Below, piece after piece: positions 43,850 through 53,163 of a stretch of 64,000 bases of DNA. A program made the translations under genes and the position numbers. Under the pieces are notes generated by a model, which was not told the origin of the DNA, searched no databases, and was given only the letters and a program-made list of their open reading frames with translations. The DNA lies in contig NZ_CP110535.1 in NCBI RefSeq assembly GCF_026104355.1, positions 4,216,001-4,280,000 of the forward strand, given 5' to 3'. How positions within the stretch are numbered: position 1 is the stretch's first letter; each line of letters opens with the position of its first letter. Origin of the DNA: Halomonas sp. BDJS001. Lineage in GTDB: Bacteria > Pseudomonadota > Gammaproteobacteria > Pseudomonadales > Halomonadaceae.

Positions 43850-44722
43850 TTAGCCCAACGCCTGGGTAAGCAAGCCAAAGCGCGTTAACGCCCCCTCCTC
43901 GACGGCCTCTCCATAGCGCATGCGGGTGATTTGATCGACGCAGGTGAGCCCTAAAGCTGTCAGCCAGCTATCCTCGCCGGGATCGACTAAATCAATGCGT
44001 ATAAAATCACCCTCAGCTTCCGTCAGCAGCGCCAACACCAGCGCCTGCGCCTGTTCGGCACTGCGCGCCAGAATGGGGCCAATATGCTCGCCGCGTCCAT
44101 AGGTACGCTTTAGCGCAAATCCTTCAATCACGCCTGCCTTTTCAATCACCACCCCTCTATTAGCCGATTGAACGGCCACCGCATGAGCTGGGCTGTCGGG
44201 TGAGAGCGCGATCAGTGCCGCCTGATCGCTTGCCTGCATCGCACGTAAACCCGGCAGCAGCGGTACAGGCGGTGCAAGGGTGACCACCCCTTGGTATTGG
44301 CAGATACGATTGCACGGATTGAAGCCCAGCTTTTGGTACAGGGGCTGGCCCGCGGTCGTGGCCACTAATAGCAGCGTCCGGGCGCCTGCCAGCGCCATCA
44401 GCCGCACCATCATCTCCCGCCCCAGCCCGAGGCCCTGCCACTCGTCGCTAATTACCACCAAGCCCAGGGTGGCTATAGCCCCTTGTTTGAAGCAGAGCCC
44501 AGTGCCCACCAGCTCACCGTCGACGCTTTCCAGAACGACGCCCTCTCCCACATCAAACATCTGGCGCCAATCATCGACGCGGTGGGGCCAGCCGAGTTTA
44601 AGGGATAGGCTATACGCCGCCTCAAGATCGTTAACGGTCATTGCTCGCCACGTTAACTCCTCACGTTCAAAGCGGGCGAAAACGCCAGCTGAAGCAGCCG
44701 CCGAAGGGGAGTCAGTCATCAC
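43850..44722 (-). CDS. GNAT-family N-acetyltransferase
   Basis: A 290-residue protein with an N-terminal GNAT domain (about residues 25-145). The acetyl-CoA loop is WQGLGLGREMMVRLM (Q/RxxGxG/A motif), and LYQKLGFNPCNRICQYQG closes the domain. A second, GNAT-like C-terminal half (about 160-280) lacks a clear cofactor loop, as in the two-domain family with a degenerate second half. The acceptor is unknown. The stop at 43850 is followed by a further open frame in another phase (see findings). Confidence 0.82.
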   Translation of the reverse strand: MMTDSPSAAASAGVFARFEREELTWRAMTVNDLEAAYSLSLKLGWPHRVDDWRQMFDVGEGVVLESVDGELVGTGLCFKQGAIATLGLVVISDEWQGLGLGREMMVRLMALAGARTLLLVATTAGQPLYQKLGFNPCNRICQYQGVVTLAPPVPLLPGLRAMQASDQAALIALSPDSPAHAVAVQSANRGVVIEKAGVIEGFALKRTYGRGEHIGPILARSAEQAQALVLALLTEAEGDFIRIDLVDPGEDSWLTALGLTCVDQITRMRYGEAVEEGALTRFGLLTQALG

Positions 44723-44859
44723 ACTATATTCCTTGAGCTGGTATTGATCGGTTTGCCGCTACTTTGGCACTCAGAAGAGGCGCGATGCCACGCTGTAAAA
44801 GATTGCTTAGTGCAATACACAGGGCGAGCGGGAAAAGTCAGTGTTAAGTGTTAGCGACA

Positions 44860-45786
44860 CTAGTAGCCACGCTGGAAGTCAACACGACCAATCATTGATT
44901 CTCCACGTTGATAGCGACGTAGGTTGTCCAGCAGTACAGGAAAAGCGCTATCGGGTTGTGTCATCGCAGCTACATGGGGCGTTAGCAAAATACGCTCGTC
45001 TTGCCAAAAGGGATGATCATCGGCGGGCGGCTCTTCGCTCAACACATCCAATACCGCCGCACTCAAACGTCCGTCGTCAAGGGCTTGCGTCAGGTCGTGT
45101 TCAACCAAGTGCTCACCGCGGCCAATGTTGATCAAGGCCGCGCCTTCGGGCATACGCGCAAATAGGTCTGCGTTGAGAATTCCTCGGGTGGCGTCGGTCA
45201 ATGGCAGCACGCAGATCACAATATCGCTTGAGGCCAGAAACCCATCCAGTGCTTCCTGGCCAATGTGACAGTGAACATCAGCCAACTCTCGTGGCGAGCG
45301 CGACCAACCGCTCACGTCAAAACCGTACCCCGCCAGATGAGTCGCAATAGCGCGACCCAACCGGCCTAAACCGAGTATACCGATGCGACGTTTTGCGGTG
45401 GGCACAAGCATATGCGCCTGCCATTTTCCCTCCCGCTGCTGGCGTACATAGTCACCCATACGACGGTGCAACCATAGCGTGGCGAAGGCGGCATACTCAA
45501 TCATTCCGTGCTCAATAGAGGGGTCGAGCATCCGCACGACCGGCAGATCTGAAGGCAATGCGTCAAAATCAAACTGATCGACTCCTGCAGACGTGGCAAA
45601 CAGCACTTCAAGGGAGGGCAGGCACGCCATTATGTTTTTTGGGGGCATCCAAGCCAACAAATAGCGAACCTCATTAGGGTCACCAATATCGGGCCATTGA
45701 CGAAACTCAATATCAGGCGCGTGTTGGGCAAAAAGTTCTTTCCACCGGGCGCCACGCGCCGGGTCAGACTTATACAGCAGTGCCAT
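44860..45786 (-). CDS. ghrA: Glyoxylate/hydroxypyruvate reductase, D-2-hydroxyacid dehydrogenase family
   Basis: A 308-residue D-2-hydroxyacid dehydrogenase. The Rossmann motif is RIGILGLGRLGRAIATHLAGYGFDVSGWSRSPRE, with an Arg typical for NADPH use. The substrate Arg is in INIGRGEHLVE, the catalytic Glu in VLDVLSEEPPADDHPFWQ and the His in LLTPHVAAMTQP. These match E. coli GhrA, which reduces glyoxylate and hydroxypyruvate. AAGGAG precedes the start. A LysR gene on the same strand begins upstream. Confidence 0.88.
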   Translation of the reverse strand: MALLYKSDPARGARWKELFAQHAPDIEFRQWPDIGDPNEVRYLLAWMPPKNIMACLPSLEVLFATSAGVDQFDFDALPSDLPVVRMLDPSIEHGMIEYAAFATLWLHRRMGDYVRQQREGKWQAHMLVPTAKRRIGILGLGRLGRAIATHLAGYGFDVSGWSRSPRELADVHCHIGQEALDGFLASSDIVICVLPLTDATRGILNADLFARMPEGAALINIGRGEHLVEHDLTQALDDGRLSAAVLDVLSEEPPADDHPFWQDERILLTPHVAAMTQPDSAFPVLLDNLRRYQRGESMIGRVDFQRGY

Positions 45787-45961
45787 AGCATTTCTCCTTA
45801 GCTAAAACGCCATCCTACGGTGGTTTGAGAGGCCGCGGATACCGTTTTGGCGGTGATGACGCGAAGCCCTGCGCCTACAATCCGCGCTTAAGGCGCAGAT
45901 TACACTGTGCCCCCCATGACAGTGACTCACGCTGCACAATCCTGGTTTCATAGAGCAATAC

Positions 45962-46855
45962 TCATCCCTCTCGAAATGCTTCGATCACCCGTTCGGCCAA
46001 TACCTCGCTGGCATCCCCACTGCCTGGACGCCTCACCAGCGCCACCTGGTAATCGCCTAGCGGGGGCAGCGATTCGTTGTGCAGACGTTTGAGCGGCGGG
46101 CGAACCAAGCTTTTTGGAAATGCCGTCACAGCCAAATCGGCCAGCATAGCGGCTTCCTGACCGGCACAGTGATCGCAGGAGTAGGCGATCCGGTAATTCA
46201 CCCCTGCATGATCAAGAGCATTGAGCGCAATCCTACGCCACGCGCACCCCTGCTGGGCCAGGGTTACCGGCAGTGGCGTTCGCTGCACGGCAACGCCATC
46301 CTCACGCCCCGCCCACACCAGCGGTTCACTGTGGACAATCTCCCCACGCGCCGCCTGACCAGGCCCTCCGGCCATCACCAGCGCCAGATCAAGCTCACCC
46401 TCATCCAGCCTGGCGAGCAGATCTTTGCTGCGTCCCACCTCGACATCGACCTGCACCGCCGGGTGCGATCGGGCAAATTGAGCCAACACAGTGGGCAGGA
46501 TACGCCCCACCACATCGTCGGTTATCCCCAACCCCACGCGCCCCTCTATGGTGGGGGCTAAAAACTGGGTCACGGCTTCCGCGTTGAGTTTAAGCAGCCG
46601 ACGACCATAGCCCAGCAGCACTTCCCCCTCGGCTGTCAGGCGGACATGCCGCGCCTCGCGCACAAACAGCGTCTGGCCGAGGATCTCTTCCAGGCGTTTG
46701 ATCTGCATGCTCAGGGCGGAAGGGGTGCGAAACAGCTGCTGGGCAGCGCGGGTAAAGCTGCCGCTCTCAGCAATCGTCACAAAGGTGCGCAACACCTCGC
46801 TATCCAGTAGCGGCAAGGCGGCCCGGCTGGGAGCTATATTAGAGAGTTGATTCAT
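45962..46855 (-). CDS. LysR-family regulator
   Basis: A 297-residue LysR protein. The winged helix is LRTFVTIAESGSFTRAAQQLFRTPSALSMQIKRLEEILGQTLFVREARHVRLT. The effector region GRVGLGITDDVVGRILPTVLAQFARSHPAVQVDVEVG is typical of the group with SBP-like C-domains. It is divergent from the DUF1127 gene at 47040, an arrangement seen repeatedly in proteobacteria, and lies upstream of ghrA on the same strand. Either could be its target. Confidence 0.88.
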   Translation of the reverse strand: MNQLSNIAPSRAALPLLDSEVLRTFVTIAESGSFTRAAQQLFRTPSALSMQIKRLEEILGQTLFVREARHVRLTAEGEVLLGYGRRLLKLNAEAVTQFLAPTIEGRVGLGITDDVVGRILPTVLAQFARSHPAVQVDVEVGRSKDLLARLDEGELDLALVMAGGPGQAARGEIVHSEPLVWAGREDGVAVQRTPLPVTLAQQGCAWRRIALNALDHAGVNYRIAYSCDHCAGQEAAMLADLAVTAFPKSLVRPPLKRLHNESLPPLGDYQVALVRRPGSGDASEVLAERVIEAFREG

Positions 46856-47039
46856 CGCACCTACCTTTCAGAAAATCTTAATCCACAGTGTAGTTCTTTT
46901 CGTTTGATTGATCCAAGGTAAAGCACCAAGCTGATAACCAGAGGTCGCGACCCTCCACTTATTAATCACAAAACACACCTGCCGAAAGGGTGCTCAGACG
47001 CCGTTTAGCCAACAGCAGGCGTGGAAATGGAGGTGCGCG

Positions 47040-47375
47040 ATGAAGTTCGAAAACCCTTGCCAACATGCCCATAACGCCTGGGAACAAGCCAGCCAATTGG
47101 CGCCGCCACCCAAGCCGCCACAACTGCAGTTTTACATGCCTGCCATGCCGCCAATGGGGCTGATTAGAGCGCTCGATATGCGCTGGTGGCGCTACCGGCG
47201 TCGGCGGCTATTTCGACGCCATATCTTGCCGCTACTGGGTTACGACGACCAAGTACTGAGGGATATTGGCCATTGCCGCGAAGATATTCTCTGGGCCAAC
47301 CAACTGCCATTAAAAGTCGATGCGATTCAGGCATTAAAGGCTCGGCAGAAAACATGCCATGTACCGCAAAGCTAG
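47040..47375 (+). CDS. DUF1127 domain protein
   Basis: A 111-residue basic protein. The C-terminal DUF1127 (YjiS-like) segment reads WWRYRRRRLFRRHILPLLGYDDQVLRDIGHCREDILWA (residues about 49-88). The N-terminal half is rich in Pro, Ala and Gln. Short DUF1127 proteins in other bacteria bind RNA and affect phosphate and C1/N metabolism; this longer form is less studied. GGAGGTG precedes the start. It diverges from the LysR gene and is followed by a strong bidirectional-looking hairpin shared with phoX. Confidence 0.82.
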   Translation: MKFENPCQHAHNAWEQASQLAPPPKPPQLQFYMPAMPPMGLIRALDMRWWRYRRRRLFRRHILPLLGYDDQVLRDIGHCREDILWANQLPLKVDAIQALKARQKTCHVPQS

Positions 47376-47384
47376 CATCAAAAA

Positions 47385-47415
47385 AAGCGTCGAACCTGGG
47401 AGAGGTTCGACGCTT
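47385..47415 (-). terminator. Strong terminator between DUF1127 and phoX genes
   Basis: Thirteen-base perfect arms AAGCGTCGAACCT (47385-47397) and AGGTTCGACGCTT (47403-47415) with a five-base loop. On the minus strand, reading out of phoX, the stem is followed by a run of T residues (complement of the A-run at 47380-47386). It may also stop the DUF1127 transcript. Confidence 0.85.
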
Positions 47416-47450
47416 GTATAGGCTTGCTACTGCGTATTTAAGCCTGGCTT

Positions 47451-49586
47451 TTAAACGCCTACCGGCCCACCGTCACGCTTCTGAATGACCACAGTCGATG
47501 CCCGCGGGCGGACTTGGCCGCTTGCAGCAACGGTGGCGTCTTGTACCAGTGCGTTATCATCCGCTGGCCAGTTACCTGGGTGCTGAATATTAATGAACAG
47601 CGCGGTTTTATCCGGGGTGGCAAAGATACCCGTCACTTCACAGCCGTTCGGCCCCACCGCAAAGCGCTTAAGCTGCTGCTGGTTGCTGCTGTTGACCACC
47701 GGGCCGGTTCCCTGGATCTCGTCCAGCCCATTGGGGACTACTGCAAGCAACTGGTCGTTGGTGTACTCCGTGATGCCTTCATAGCCGTTATCGGTTTGAA
47801 TCCAAAGAATGCCCTGCCCATCATCGCGCTCGTCAAACCAAAGGCCATCCGGGCTGGCGAACTGGTTCATTTCGGTCAAGCCCGAAAGGTTATCAGCATC
47901 GTCAACGGCAGCACCAAACACAAACACTTCCCAAGTAAAGGCATTGGGCAGCCGGCTTTCCCGCCAGCGAATAATATGCCCCGCTTCGTTATTGGCGCGT
48001 GGGTTGGCGGCATTGGTGGGCGCTAAATCGTAACCAACACCTGCTTGTTCCAGGTGCTCACCGTTATTAGTGTAAGTTGGGGCTGTCTCTTCAGCGGTAC
48101 GCTGCGTGTTATTGGTTAAGGTGAGATACACCTCACCGGATGCCGGATCGACGGAAGCCCACTCAGGGCGATCCATTGGCGTGGCACCCAACAAATCTGC
48201 TGCATCACAGGTGTTGATGATGATACCTGCCGCATCGTCGTCGGCTAGCCCCAACGCCGCCGCCAGTGTGCGACCATCGCGCGTTTGGGTGCTAGGCGTT
48301 AGCGGCAGCCATTCGCCGCTGCCGTCAGCGTGGAAACGGGCCACATAGAGGGTGCCGTTATCCAAATATTTGTTGCCAATGGCAAGACGATCGTACTCTT
48401 CACCTGGGCGGTTGGCATCGGCGGGATCCCAGGCGGCATCAGAGACATATTTATATACGTACTCGTTGCGGGCATCGTGGCCTGAGTAGTAAACCACTGG
48501 CTGACCGGCTTCCAGCTTGCCTAACCAACACCCTTCATGGCGGAAACGGCCGAGTGCCGTACGCTTAACCGCCAATGCATCACTATAGGGATCCACTTCC
48601 ACCTGGTAGCCGAACGTGCGTGCTTCGTTACGATAATCATCTTCGGCACGTTCGCCGCGCGGGGCAATGTCGAAGCGAGCAAATTCGTCATTCTGTTCTG
48701 AGGCATCACCTGCCGAAGTATCCCAACCATAGCGGCTTTTATCGGTGGGAATACCAATCCGGGCATCGTCCTGGAAGCGTTCGCCGCGGTTCACAAAGAT
48801 ATCGGGCCAGTTCTCTTCACAGGCTATATAAGTGCCCCAGGGCGTTACCCCGTTACCACAGTTATTGTTGGTACCACGGGTTTGGGTACCCTCAGGCGAA
48901 AAGCGCGTTTTGACGTAGTCACTGCCCGCCACTGGCCCGGAAAGTTCCATCACCGTCGCACTGGTAAGACGACGGTTATAACGCGAACCCGGCACATGCG
49001 CCCATTGGCCGCTGGCGTCTTTTTCCACCTCAACAAGGGTGACACCGTGAGCATTGATTTCGGTGCGTGACTCCTCGGCCGGACGCTGGCCCTCATCCGC
49101 ATTGGTGGGGCCGCCCTGGGGTGCCCAGAGTGCCGACTGGTCGATATATTCATTGTTAAGTGCCAACACAAAACGGCGTGAGGCGCTGTCAGCATCCAGG
49201 GCAAAACCCGCCATGCCGTCATGGTGCATGCCCACGCTGTCCGCCTGACGCTCGGCGGTCATTGGCTGATCGGGCTGCCAGCTGTCGCCAGCGCTTAACG
49301 GCGTCCCCCAAGGCACTAAGACTTGGGCCACGTAACCTTCTGGTACCACCACAGCATCGGTAAGTGATCCTTGAACCGCCTCAAACGCCAGTGTCAGGGG
49401 TGTTTTTTGGGCTCCGCTTGAGGCAAGCGCTTGAGCAGCGCCGCCAAAGCTAAGCATCGAGGCAGCCGCCATGCTCAAACCACCCCGCATCACATCGCGC
49501 CGGGATACATGGTGCGCCAATACTTCGGCGAAAGGTTGATTGCCACTGTGGTTAAACAGGCGATGATCTTCGATCTCTTTACTCAT
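47451..49586 (-). CDS. phoX: PhoX-family alkaline phosphatase (DUF839)
   Basis: A 711-residue PhoX protein. The Tat signal has the twin Arg at residues 29-30 (HVSRRDVMRGG) and a hydrophobic AAASMLSFGGAAQALA. Family landmarks are NNNCGNGVTPWGTYIACEEN for metal binding, GRFRHEGCWL, YVYKYVSD, RPEWASVDPASGEVYLTLTNN and LWIQTDNG. PhoX is a calcium- and iron-dependent monomeric phosphatase exported folded to the periplasm, releasing phosphate from organic esters. GGGGGAG precedes the start. A Pho-box-like sequence lies upstream. Confidence 0.9.
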   Translation of the reverse strand: MSKEIEDHRLFNHSGNQPFAEVLAHHVSRRDVMRGGLSMAAASMLSFGGAAQALASSGAQKTPLTLAFEAVQGSLTDAVVVPEGYVAQVLVPWGTPLSAGDSWQPDQPMTAERQADSVGMHHDGMAGFALDADSASRRFVLALNNEYIDQSALWAPQGGPTNADEGQRPAEESRTEINAHGVTLVEVEKDASGQWAHVPGSRYNRRLTSATVMELSGPVAGSDYVKTRFSPEGTQTRGTNNNCGNGVTPWGTYIACEENWPDIFVNRGERFQDDARIGIPTDKSRYGWDTSAGDASEQNDEFARFDIAPRGERAEDDYRNEARTFGYQVEVDPYSDALAVKRTALGRFRHEGCWLGKLEAGQPVVYYSGHDARNEYVYKYVSDAAWDPADANRPGEEYDRLAIGNKYLDNGTLYVARFHADGSGEWLPLTPSTQTRDGRTLAAALGLADDDAAGIIINTCDAADLLGATPMDRPEWASVDPASGEVYLTLTNNTQRTAEETAPTYTNNGEHLEQAGVGYDLAPTNAANPRANNEAGHIIRWRESRLPNAFTWEVFVFGAAVDDADNLSGLTEMNQFASPDGLWFDERDDGQGILWIQTDNGYEGITEYTNDQLLAVVPNGLDEIQGTGPVVNSSNQQQLKRFAVGPNGCEVTGIFATPDKTALFINIQHPGNWPADDNALVQDATVAASGQVRPRASTVVIQKRDGGPVGV

Positions 49587-49650
49587 TCTGGTCTCCCCCT
49601 GATCGTTTGTAGGCCAACGATTGAACGTTAGGAGACACTAAAGAAGCTAA

Positions 49651-49667
49651 ATGACAACACGGTGACG
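49651..49667 (-). promoter_or_regulatory. Possible Pho box upstream of phoX
   Basis: On the minus strand CGTCAC and TGTCAT are spaced 11 bp apart (start to start), close to the PhoB repeat CTGTCAT. The site is about 65 bases before the phoX ATG, a normal activator position. The first half is imperfect. Confidence 0.45.
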
Positions 49668-49758
49668 TAGTGGCTGCATTTAGATGAAGAACGTGTGGTT
49701 AACCCGCCTATCCTCTCCAAATCCTATTGAGAGATACCGACAACTCTGCTAAATTAAC

Positions 49759-49777
49759 GCTAATAGTTATCATTAAC
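49759..49777 (+). promoter_or_regulatory. Probable Fur box upstream of hemP
   Basis: GCTAATAGTTATCATTAAC is an imperfect inverted AT-rich repeat like the Fur consensus (repeats of the NATWAT type), 17 bases before the hemP ATG. Iron-dependent repression of the heme operon is expected. Confidence 0.6.
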
Positions 49778-49794
49778 ACAGGAGTTATCCTCTC

Positions 49795-49980
49795 ATGCTG
49801 ATCGCCGATAAGGGCACTCGCCAGGGGGATACGTCCCAGAGGCATACGTCGACCTCAGCGCCCCGCGAAGTAGATAGCGGCGAATTGCTCGGTAGCTCAG
49901 GCCAACTGGTGATTCACCATGAACAGCGCCGCTATGTGTTGCGCCTGACTAAAAGCGGCAAATTAATCCTCAACGCCTAA
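49795..49980 (+). CDS. hemP: Hemin uptake protein HemP
   Basis: A 61-residue protein with the HemP core SGELLGSSGQLVIHHEQRRYVLRLTKSGKLILNA. HemP proteins precede heme receptors in many proteobacteria and act as small regulators or helpers of receptor expression. AGGAG lies 11 bases before the ATG, a wide spacing. A Fur-like box is directly upstream. The receptor gene follows after 118 bases. Confidence 0.85.
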   Translation: MLIADKGTRQGDTSQRHTSTSAPREVDSGELLGSSGQLVIHHEQRRYVLRLTKSGKLILNA

Positions 49981-50098
49981 AGCACTTAACTTCTAAATCT
50001 CTGATTCGTTTAAAAATGACTAAAGCAAAGCCAGCCAGGTAGCCCATCGCACCCAGCCAGCAACCTCTTCCACTTATCTCTGTTGGAACTCTCTGGCT

Positions 50099-52075
50099 AT
50101 GAACCACACTCACGTCTTTGGTGGCCTCTGCTTAACACTGCTCCCACTGCTCGCTGCCCAGGCAGACGACGCCGAACTTGATCCAGTGACTGTCACCGGC
50201 ACCCGAGCGCCTACCGACCTTTCCCAGGCACCGCTGATTATCGATATTATTGATCGCGATGACGCCGTGCTAGCTACCGCCAGCCGGGTCGAAGACGTGC
50301 TTAGCCGCCAACCCGGCCTGCACGTCGCTGGGCAAGGCCGTAGGAATGGGCAAACCTTGAGTATGCGTGGTTTTGGCAGCAAAGGCGTGCTGGTGAGGTT
50401 AGATGGCGTTCGCCAGGATATCTCCACCGGCCACATCGGCAACTTCTTCCTCGACCCAGGCTTGATTCAAGAGGTACAGATAGCCCGTGGCGCGCTATCC
50501 AGCCTGTATGGCAGCAATGCTATGGGCGGCGTGGTTAGCTTTACCAGCGTTGATGCCGATGACTTGCTCGCTCCTGGTGAAGATAGCGGCGCAAGACTCT
50601 CTATCGGCGGCGCCACAGCCAGTGATGAGCTGCGGGGCAGTATTACCGCCTTCGGTCGCCGTGATACCGACAACGGGCAAGTGGATGGTCTATTTTCAGT
50701 TGGCCGCAGTGAATCCGGTGATATTCGCCGCGCCGGGGGCAACGAGGCGGAAGAGGACGCCAGCCTGAATAGCCTGCTGCTCAAAGGCGGTTGGGAGCCA
50801 AACGATGAGCAGCGAGTGTTTATAAGCTGGCAGTACTACGACGAACGCGCCACCCAACCCGCCAATCCACAGCAGCTCTCAAGCGATGCCAGCAACCCGC
50901 TGCGCGACCGCGATGTGGAAAGTAATAACGTGCAACTCGGCCACCGCTGGCAGCCTAGTGCCTCCACCGAGGTCACCTCCCGGATTAGCTTTAGCCAGCA
51001 GGATATCGACGAACCCCAGGCCAACCGTACCTTAGAGCGCGTCGGGCTTCAGAGCGACGGCTACCACAGCATGGATCACGGCTGGCTCTCACAAACGCTG
51101 GTATTTGGTGCCGAATTAGAGCAGGCCCGCCAACGGCCGGACGGCGACGCCAACGGCTTCCCTAACGCCGATATCGATACCCAGGCAGCCTATCTCGACA
51201 CCACCCTCACCGCTGGACGCTATCTGGCCGATGGCGGCGCCGGGCAGTTTGATGTGGGTCTTGGCGCCCGCTACGACCGCTATGACGCCAGTGGCCAAAA
51301 CGATGCGGATAGCGTTCACGACCAGGTATCGCCGCGTTTTCGCCTCGCCTGGCGGCCCGACGATGCTTTGATGCTGTTCTCGGGATACGCTGAAGCGTTT
51401 CGTGCCCCTAGCCTTTCCGAGCTTTACGCCAACGAGCGCCATTTTGCCGGTTTCTGCGCCGGGCCCACCTTCTGCACGCCGGATAACTACTGGATCCCTA
51501 ACCCCAACCTATCGCCCGAGACGAGCAGCACATGGGAAAGCGGTGTGGTCTGGCATCAGGGCGACTGGCAGGTTCGCGCCAGCTACTTCGATACCCGTGC
51601 GGACGACTTTATTGATACCCAGGTCGACATCATGGCAGGCACTACCCAAGCGGTGAACGTTCAGCGTGCCCAGCTATGGGGCTATGACGCCCGGGTGACC
51701 TGGCAGCCCAGCTCCTTCCCGTTACTGACCAGCTTTGTGGGCCTTTCAGAAGTCTCCGGTAAAGACCGCGACTCCGGCGAGCCACTGGGCAGTCAAACAC
51801 CGCTGGAAGCGACTTTGGGTAGCGAGGTGGCACTCTACAGCAGCGACGTGCGCCTCGGGTGGCAAGCGCGCTTTGCCCAGTCTTTCGATAAAGCGGGCGA
51901 CGATGAACGCCTGCCCGGCTATGGCCTGCACGATGCCCATCTCGCCTGGCAAATCACTCCGGCCGTGGATACCTCGCTGCGTCTTGCCAATTTGGGTGAC
52001 AAGGTGTGGTACCGCCCCGACGGTAGCCTGGGCGATGGGCGCAGCCTGTTCGCCACCCTCAACTGGCAGTGGTAA
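50099..52075 (+). CDS. TonB-dependent heme receptor
   Basis: A 658-residue outer-membrane receptor with a signal peptide (about 1-22). The TonB box region is DPVTVTGTRAP. The plug shows VEDVLSRQPGLHV, LSMRGFGSKGVLVRLDGVRQ and ARGALSSLYGSNAMGGVVSF. The heme signature is intact: FRAPSLSELY, then a His in NERHFAG, then NPNLSPE (FRAP-His-NPNL). A terminal aromatic residue (LNWQW) supports proper outer-membrane assembly. It imports heme using TonB energy and passes it to HmuT. Confidence 0.9.
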   Translation: MNHTHVFGGLCLTLLPLLAAQADDAELDPVTVTGTRAPTDLSQAPLIIDIIDRDDAVLATASRVEDVLSRQPGLHVAGQGRRNGQTLSMRGFGSKGVLVRLDGVRQDISTGHIGNFFLDPGLIQEVQIARGALSSLYGSNAMGGVVSFTSVDADDLLAPGEDSGARLSIGGATASDELRGSITAFGRRDTDNGQVDGLFSVGRSESGDIRRAGGNEAEEDASLNSLLLKGGWEPNDEQRVFISWQYYDERATQPANPQQLSSDASNPLRDRDVESNNVQLGHRWQPSASTEVTSRISFSQQDIDEPQANRTLERVGLQSDGYHSMDHGWLSQTLVFGAELEQARQRPDGDANGFPNADIDTQAAYLDTTLTAGRYLADGGAGQFDVGLGARYDRYDASGQNDADSVHDQVSPRFRLAWRPDDALMLFSGYAEAFRAPSLSELYANERHFAGFCAGPTFCTPDNYWIPNPNLSPETSSTWESGVVWHQGDWQVRASYFDTRADDFIDTQVDIMAGTTQAVNVQRAQLWGYDARVTWQPSSFPLLTSFVGLSEVSGKDRDSGEPLGSQTPLEATLGSEVALYSSDVRLGWQARFAQSFDKAGDDERLPGYGLHDAHLAWQITPAVDTSLRLANLGDKVWYRPDGSLGDGRSLFATLNWQW

Positions 52076-52107
52076 CCCCCACCAGTGAACCATAAAAGAG
52101 GTGCGTT

Positions 52108-53163
52108 ATGATTTCATCCCAACAGATCGCCATTCTCGAAGCCCTTGATGCGGCGCGCGCCGCTCAGCCGCGCCTTCCCGCCATTGAGATTGCCGAACGC
52201 TTAGCGATCAGCGAAGGCGAACTTCAGGCCGCTCGTTTGGGCCGCGATGTATGGACACTTCCTCTTGCGCCTAACGAGCTTGCCGCTTACTTGCCACAGT
52301 TGGGGCGGGTGAAGGCATTAACCCGCTCCCGACTGGCCGTGCTGGAACAAACCGGCGATTACCCTGAGCTCAGCGGCGGACCGCAAACTGGCCTGCTGCT
52401 CGACCCAGGCGGCCTGGATCTACGTTTGCTCTACACCCACTGGCACTGGGCCTGCTTGATCCGCGACCCTCTACCTTCCAGCCACGCAGAAGAGCCGCAG
52501 TGGCGGTGGAGCCTGCAGATATTTAACCAACATGGCTGCGCCGTACATAAATGCTTTGCTCTGGACAACCCGCTGCCGCGCCTTTGGGACGCTCTGGCAG
52601 CCTTAGGAACGCGGGACACGCCAGCGTTTACCCAGAGCATGCCCCGCCCCAAACGCCCCCTCCCCGAAGCCCCGACCCTTGCTAGCGAGTGGGGTGCGAT
52701 GCGCGATGTGCACCAATTCTTTGCGCTCCTCCAGCGCCATCACCTGGAGCGTCTTGAGGCCAACCAGTTAATGGAGGGCCGCTTTACCCGTGCGCTGCCT
52801 GTGCACTCACTGGAAACGCTCCTTGAGCAAGCCAGCTATCGGGCGCTGCCGTTAATGCTATTTGTCGCCAGCCCCGGCTGCGTGCAGATTCGTACCGGCA
52901 CACTGCCCGCTCCGCAACGCGCCCGTGGTTGGCTGAACCTGTTTGGCAAGCAGTTCACTCTGCACTTGGATGACGCCGCTATCGACCAAGTGTGGCAAGT
53001 CAGTAAACCCAACCGCGACGGAGGCGTGACCAGCATTGAGGCCTTTGATGCCGAAGGCTCGCTGGTGCTGCAGCTCTACGCAGAGCGCCAGGAAGGCCGT
53101 GCGGAGCGCCGAGAGTGGCGGCAATTGCTGGATGAACTCGGCAAGCAAGAGGCGGTGGCATGA
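52108..53163 (+). CDS. hmuS: Heme-degrading/heme-carrier protein, HmuS family
   Basis: A 351-residue HemS/ChuS-type protein with the two-repeat layout. The heme His is expected near LYTHWHW or in the second repeat, and WQVSKPNRDGGVTSIEAFDAEGSLVLQLYAER marks the C-terminal repeat. These cytosolic proteins take heme from the importer and release or store its iron. AGAGGTG precedes the start. The stop overlaps the hmuT start in an ATGA. Confidence 0.86.
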   Translation: MISSQQIAILEALDAARAAQPRLPAIEIAERLAISEGELQAARLGRDVWTLPLAPNELAAYLPQLGRVKALTRSRLAVLEQTGDYPELSGGPQTGLLLDPGGLDLRLLYTHWHWACLIRDPLPSSHAEEPQWRWSLQIFNQHGCAVHKCFALDNPLPRLWDALAALGTRDTPAFTQSMPRPKRPLPEAPTLASEWGAMRDVHQFFALLQRHHLERLEANQLMEGRFTRALPVHSLETLLEQASYRALPLMLFVASPGCVQIRTGTLPAPQRARGWLNLFGKQFTLHLDDAAIDQVWQVSKPNRDGGVTSIEAFDAEGSLVLQLYAERQEGRAERREWRQLLDELGKQEAVA

